From: a virus
Length of the DNA: 34,826 nucleotides
Strand: one strand, 5' to 3'
Virus record (IMG/VR): IMGVR_UViG_3300024509_000033
Location: 1-34,826 of that record
This document shows, in pieces, positions 31,401 through 34,826 of the stretch. The number at the start of each line of letters is the position of its first letter. Positions within the stretch are counted from its first letter, which is position 1. The notes below the pieces were generated by a model. It saw only the letters and a list, made by a program, of their open reading frames with translations. It did not search any database and was not told the DNA's origin. The position numbers and the translations under genes are program-made.

Positions 31401-34400
31401 CCAGTAACAGTTCAAGATGTAGTAACTACCACTACGACAACTACCACTACCACTACTACCACTACAACTACGACTACTCCTTGCCCAAAATATAAACCTA
31501 TATATGATGCTCCAAATAATTGCTATACATGTACATGTGATAGTACGGGAACTTATTTTAGTTATAATGAATGTTTAGCTTCTTTAAAAGCTTTGGGCCA
31601 AACTAATTGTGGTACTGGCTCTACAGAACCAATTCCTCCGGTTCAACCAACGAGTGAATTTTTAGTAATTCTCGGATCTGATCATCAGGGTGGTTTAAGT
31701 CCATACGCAGATCTTAGAATAAATTTAAATAAAGATTCTTCTTCTGGATTAACATCCAAGTACGCAGTTTCTAATTACTACTTGCCTAATTTTACCCAAG
31801 ATAAAAAAATAATTAACTATTCTATTAAGATTTCTTCTGCTAAATCTGGTAATGGTTTAGCCCTTATTATCCAAGACTTTTCTTTTAAAAATATTTTATC
31901 TAGACCTTATGTTTTAGTTGTAACTTACGATAAAAATGATATTTATACACCTAAACTTAATGGTAGTTATTTATTGAAAAAACCATTTTTAGGTAATTAC
32001 TATACGAGTTCAGCAGAACCAAATACATTTGATTCTTATAAACTTTTGTGCAACTCTTTTGACTTAGATAATAAATATGATCCAGCATATTTAAAAAATT
32101 CTAATGGAAGATTTTTTATAACAATAAATGAACATGGCACATTTTTTCAAAATACAGCAAATGAAAATTTAGTTAAAAAAATAACATCAAATCATTTTGT
32201 TGAAAACTTCTTCGCTAATCAATCGGTTGATTTATGGTCTGGAACATTTGCTCACGAACAAAAATTTGGAAAAATACCAGGAACTTATTTTGATATTACT
32301 TCAAGAAAGTTATTAAAGGGTTATTTAAATTTACCTGTTTATAACAATCCAGAAAATTTAGAAACTGTAAGCGATTGCTCATTTGAATATTTTGATACAG
32401 CTATTCCATTTTTAGAAGTTGACACTAAATGCCCAACCATCACAGAAAATGGTTTAGGTTTTATAACTGATAGATTTGTTAAGGTTGGCAATGTTTATTA
32501 TAGTTTAAGTAAATCAATAGCTATATTTTCAAAAGATAGATCTGGCTATGCCGACTATATAGTATTTACTAAAGATTCTGTTTATGGTTTTTATCATCAA
32601 GGATCAAATTCAAGTTTTAATGTATCTAAATTTAAAATAAGTTCTACAGGAAAAGCTTCTGCTTGGGAAAATACACTAGTTGAACAGCATTCATGCCCAG
32701 ACACTTATATAACTAGTGATTATGATAGCGCAAATATGTTTATGGTATTTAAGAAAAATTGTCATGAATTTCTAGAACCGGCCCCATTAAAAGCAGACGG
32801 AACACAAAATTCATTTGACTATCAATCAAAACAATTAAATGGAGATATGGCTCCAGTAAATTGTGTTTCTATATTGCAACTACCATTAGATAAGTTTTTT
32901 GCTGCAAATAGCGGAACATTTGAAAAAATGTCAGTTAAAGAAGAAGATCCACTTAGATGGTATGATATTGAAGTTGAATTAGAAAGTGCTAGTTTTTCAT
33001 TAGTTAATATTAGTTCTCAAATAACTAAGAAAACTATATCTTCAATAAATAGAGATGTTGTTCCTTCCGATTATATTTCTTATTCATCAAAATATCCTTG
33101 GGGTAAATTTGTAAAAGGCCCAGAATCTCCATCAATTACAGATCCTATTAATCTAGGAAGACTAGATAAAGTTTCTCTTTTGCAAAAAGCGCAATATGGT
33201 AATTCTATCAAGATATTTGATTCATATCCAAGAGCATGTAATTGTGATTTGCATGTAACATCTATTAAATATAGTGGCACAACAGCAGTTTTTGGTACTG
33301 CAATTATTAATAGTCAGGGGCAAGTTGTAGGAATACCTGTTATATATGGGGGTCTTGGTTATACAACACCGCCAGCAATTACTATTTCTGGAGGAAATGG
33401 TTCTGGAGCTACAGCAACTCCAATAGTTTCAAACGGAATAATAACTGGTGTTTCGATTAATAACGGAGGCTCTGGTTATACATCTAATCCTACTGTAACA
33501 TTATCGTCTTCGGGAAATTCTGGAACAGCGACTGTTAGCGCTACAACTATTAATAGTTTGGGCCAGATAACATCTATTAGTATTGGTAATTCCGGTTCTA
33601 ATTATACAAGTAATCCAACAGTAACTATTTCTGGTGATGGAACAGGGGCTACCGCAGTAGCTACAGTCTCTAATGGCATTGTTACTGGAATTACAATTAC
33701 TAATCCAGGAACTGGATACACAAGTAATCCAACAGTTGCTATTTCTCCCCCAATATTAGGTAATGATCCACTTCCAATAATAGATGGTTCTAATTGGAAA
33801 TTTGAAATAACAGTTGATAGTTCTGAACAATCTATACCTATAGAATTTGGCGGTTCAAATTTAATAATTAATTTAGAATTAATAGATCAAAAAACTAGTC
33901 AAACCGTTCCTTTAAATGGCTTTTTTAATTTATTAATATCACCTGTTGAAAATGACTCTTTTTCTTTTAATATTAAAGATTCTATCTATACTCCAGATAC
34001 ATCATTATTTGAAGTAAAGGATGGTAAGGCTATAATATCAATTAGCCCATTAATGTTTTACACAAAACAAAAAACCATAACGGATGCAAAAATAACTATC
34101 TTGCCAGCGCTTAAAAATACAGCATATTCAATTAATAATGTATATGGAAATAGCTTTAATTATGTAAAGACATCCGATGTTAATTTACCAACAACATCAA
34201 CATTTAATGTTGTTTCATTAGATAATCAAGGAACAAGCATTTTTAAATTTAGAGAATCAATAGCAACTTCTAAAAATTCATCTGCTATTTTTGAAATGTT
34301 ATATCAATCACAAAGTCATTATTTATCATCTAATGATGAAAAATACAAACCGTATATAATTTTTACAAATTCTTCAAATAATTCTACCCTTTCAATATCT

Positions 34401-34673
34401 GAATTTTCTATAACCAAGGAATCAGTTAATGGAAAAACTTTATACTTAGTATCTGTTGATAATAGTACGCTAGGAATAGTTAATAAAATAGAAGGTGATT
34501 TAAATGTTTTCAATGGTACTAATAACTTTTTAATAAGTATTAAGAATGGATCTTTTTATATGCCAAAAGATAATATCAGTAGTGTAATCACTATAGATAA
34601 TAAATATGGCATTTACGCATTGAGTGACAAATATTCATCAACATTTAATCTTAAAGAGAGTGTTTTTCCATGA
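28491..34673 (+). CDS. Giant 2060-aa multidomain virion protein
   Basis: This is one of the two largest genes in the window. The N-terminus (about 30-60, RPAFWYNTDNNSTYFWDITV) is the small module also found at the end of the preceding fibre. Residues 75-165 look like a galactose-binding-type beta sandwich. Around 320-415 there are propeller-like strands (DLKNWDIIDLPLQNG). A Thr-Pro linker (418-432) and a run of 18 Thr (979-996) separate major parts, the second followed by a Cys-rich patch (PCPKY, CYTCTC). Between the linkers lie several beta domains. Residues about 1620-1755 hold four imperfect repeats with GYTSNPTV. The C-terminal 300 residues are beta-rich. No enzymatic motif is seen. It is probably a tail or fibre surface protein, overlapping the previous gene by 8 bases. 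Confidence 0.75.
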   Translation: MPNPNNLSGISNASKDILTFIQAERPDVLERSRPAFWYNTDNNSTYFWDITVNDWLPVKPITTSIGTTAPPSVCNFTFEKTADISANIGIFDLVNDEDFDPSPDFKIKEVFIHSGLVRIYGYDIDNNLIEKQKNIDQVGSNWQTFNFSSFYSVSRVKISHTKNLLSDSSDKPSVILNCPALYEDGTAALDLDGLPFIVKNHIADDYITLGTSPFPSIYSPFSNPPVFEQIPIDQSSLDFYNIVQQDVKLLSVVYQGRVSHAALANDGFYLFEKDIYSNKLILIKSDRNIGGTNLFPGINFNYNNAINPNNELIIFNGIEVKVSTDFTNWTRFQLPQVTNYWTGLLVLNDSYLIYGYGKIALSKDLKNWDIIDLPLQNGKIVNIISGSFDRVSGVVALTSCDSDGTYLFLGTCSAQPVTPTPTPTPTPTPTPTICNSITYSSPIEPTFNVAFRGNFTKSQLPIGSYLFEWILDPNPPASYYAAGNTNQSPASKVKYVDDGIVITEVPFYANTGINPVIVKFPQGNNTYIYCTVNVEITSGTCIAEITRIEPSELKYSTTLKIYINSPCGFNIGDQVSYSGGQGSGIDAIKYDSVTGEYYLETKVPSGGMIDGTIVVSRYYGKNFDPALGAIDYIGTFVGTTNSLSYSLSYSPPPYVNPSPPFPPSQPSYNAPNLMEVYYGLPFLAKLDKNAQVLLENIALRFTYNGNTANIQTNGYLTVTTDDPNFTIVNEYNFSFDNVRIVRGNYLSFKDFNSRYYLVWNGVDPSIFENNATHDLTINFELELDGGATLTASGILTVKRDYTVAHQFITGLTEPVTFQNNLTVFDQSDYPDLTILPNETSVQTEEMFVVTVDGKGIVSNNYQIPLNSNLWPQPAGFTLVFTTGNYLEVEGATPNWKGASWMSSISYEIVDGKVTIPPLTIKIKEGINKKDIPADIAKRIDVFVGYDMSCGYGGSSNCQQIEYLGFNTFKIPVTVQDVVTTTTTTTTTTTTTTTTTTPCPKYKPIYDAPNNCYTCTCDSTGTYFSYNECLASLKALGQTNCGTGSTEPIPPVQPTSEFLVILGSDHQGGLSPYADLRINLNKDSSSGLTSKYAVSNYYLPNFTQDKKIINYSIKISSAKSGNGLALIIQDFSFKNILSRPYVLVVTYDKNDIYTPKLNGSYLLKKPFLGNYYTSSAEPNTFDSYKLLCNSFDLDNKYDPAYLKNSNGRFFITINEHGTFFQNTANENLVKKITSNHFVENFFANQSVDLWSGTFAHEQKFGKIPGTYFDITSRKLLKGYLNLPVYNNPENLETVSDCSFEYFDTAIPFLEVDTKCPTITENGLGFITDRFVKVGNVYYSLSKSIAIFSKDRSGYADYIVFTKDSVYGFYHQGSNSSFNVSKFKISSTGKASAWENTLVEQHSCPDTYITSDYDSANMFMVFKKNCHEFLEPAPLKADGTQNSFDYQSKQLNGDMAPVNCVSILQLPLDKFFAANSGTFEKMSVKEEDPLRWYDIEVELESASFSLVNISSQITKKTISSINRDVVPSDYISYSSKYPWGKFVKGPESPSITDPINLGRLDKVSLLQKAQYGNSIKIFDSYPRACNCDLHVTSIKYSGTTAVFGTAIINSQGQVVGIPVIYGGLGYTTPPAITISGGNGSGATATPIVSNGIITGVSINNGGSGYTSNPTVTLSSSGNSGTATVSATTINSLGQITSISIGNSGSNYTSNPTVTISGDGTGATAVATVSNGIVTGITITNPGTGYTSNPTVAISPPILGNDPLPIIDGSNWKFEITVDSSEQSIPIEFGGSNLIINLELIDQKTSQTVPLNGFFNLLISPVENDSFSFNIKDSIYTPDTSLFEVKDGKAIISISPLMFYTKQKTITDAKITILPALKNTAYSINNVYGNSFNYVKTSDVNLPTTSTFNVVSLDNQGTSIFKFRESIATSKNSSAIFEMLYQSQSHYLSSNDEKYKPYIIFTNSSNNSTLSISEFSITKESVNGKTLYLVSVDNSTLGIVNKIEGDLNVFNGTNNFLISIKNGSFYMPKDNISSVITIDNKYGIYALSDKYSSTFNLKESVFP
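29742..29786 (+). repeat. Thr-Pro linker, short tandem repeat
   Basis: Fifteen codons encode alternating Thr and Pro (seven TP pairs and a final Thr). At DNA level four copies of ACGCCT lie in tandem, flanked by ACTCCA variants. Such linkers are stiff and extended and can be O-glycosylation targets. The short perfect tandem could change copy number by slippage without breaking the frame, since the unit is 6 bp. Confidence 0.9.
31425..31478 (+). repeat. Poly-threonine linker, eighteen ACN codons
   Basis: Eighteen consecutive threonine codons, using ACT, ACC, ACA and ACG. The wobble base varies, so selection appears to keep the amino acid and not the DNA repeat. It is followed by a Cys-rich patch, suggesting a linker to a disulfide-stabilised or metal-binding domain. 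Confidence 0.92.
33348..33750 (+). repeat. Four imperfect GYTSNPTV coding repeats
   Basis: The protein segment contains G-x-x-Y-T-(S/T)-x-P-(T/A)-(V/I)-x-(I/L)-S four times (GLGYTTPPAITIS, GSGYTSNPTVTLS, GSNYTSNPTVTIS and GTGYTSNPTVAIS). Each of the first three is followed by a Gly/Ala/Thr-rich strand and a (I/V)(T/S)(G/S)(I/V) strand. The spacing is about 35-42 residues. It is a known type of repeat in phage tail proteins, probably forming stacked beta strands. Confidence 0.85.
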
Positions 34674-34826
34674 GCAGTTTCTCTCTAAATCTTCTTAATG
34701 TAAATACTGGTAGTGGTACTGGAGATAAATCCACTTTTAAAATTACTTATAAATCAACTCCAAATTTTCCAGCAAATTATCCATTACAATCTTATTTGTC
34801 ATCTAGTTATGGCGCTGGAGGAAATT
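34670..34826 (+). CDS. Start of a further structural gene (cut by window end)
   Basis: The ATG overlaps the stop of the 2060-aa gene in an ATGA junction and the frame stays open to the last base. The 52 visible residues begin MSSFSLNLLNVNTGSGTGDK and continue with KSTPNFPANYPLQSYLSSSY. They are Ser/Asn/Gly-rich, like other fibre-region proteins, and show no recognisable motif. The junction and the composition support a real gene. Its function cannot be told from this fragment. Confidence 0.65.
   Translation, partial: MSSFSLNLLNVNTGSGTGDKSTFKITYKSTPNFPANYPLQSYLSSSYGAGGN

Overview
This window looks like part of the genome of a tailed double-stranded DNA phage (Caudoviricetes). It is AT-rich by eye and densely packed, with most neighbouring genes overlapping by a few bases or separated by a Shine-Dalgarno sequence only. 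A complete head module is recognisable in order: small terminase, large terminase, portal, scaffold/protease, a probable decoration protein and an HK97-fold major capsid protein. The fused protease-scaffold and the compact phage sigma-like gene point to a fairly large, probably environmental (aquatic-type) phage. The host cannot be read from the sequence. I saw no integrase, tRNA, rRNA, CRISPR array or insertion sequence.

Layout. (1) 1-902, minus strand: a small HTH-like protein, a complete 2-oxoglutarate/Fe(II) oxygenase and the start of a second, related oxygenase cut by the window edge. (2) 924-11813, plus strand: a 46-aa ORF, a sigma-like protein with a Cys/His insert, small terminase, a GDP-mannose 4,6-dehydratase, an ERCC4-type nuclease, large terminase, portal, an unknown protein, scaffold/protease, decoration protein and capsid protein. 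A strong intrinsic terminator closes the block at about 11.85 kb. (3) 11886-14395: a promoter-like TATAAT and a strong ribosome site start a translationally coupled cassette of a GT25-like/Rossmann protein, a DxD glycosyltransferase and a short sulfotransferase. (4) 14399-22693: a 2025-aa collagen-like fibre built from Gly-X-Gln triplets separated by beta-rich modules, then a second fibre protein, a possible fibre-assembly protein and small proteins including one membrane protein. (5) 22704-34826: a 535-aa orphan, two related BppU-like proteins, a connector-like protein, a small structural protein, a second collagen-like fibre of 737 aa, a 2060-aa multidomain protein with two Thr-rich linkers, and the start of one more gene.

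How they may work together. The head genes make and fill the capsid. The large fibre genes build a surface apparatus rich in carbohydrate-binding and C1q/TNF-like folds. The most unusual theme is sugar and sulfate chemistry embedded in structural operons: a nucleotide-sugar dehydratase between the terminase subunits, and glycosyltransferase and sulfotransferase genes ending three bases before the giant collagen-like fibre gene. A reasonable but unproven reading is that the phage decorates its own virion, most likely its fibres, with modified and possibly sulfated glycans. The collagen-like gene also holds two large in-frame tandem repeat arrays, one containing three identical 45-bp units, which predicts fibre-length variation by recombination.
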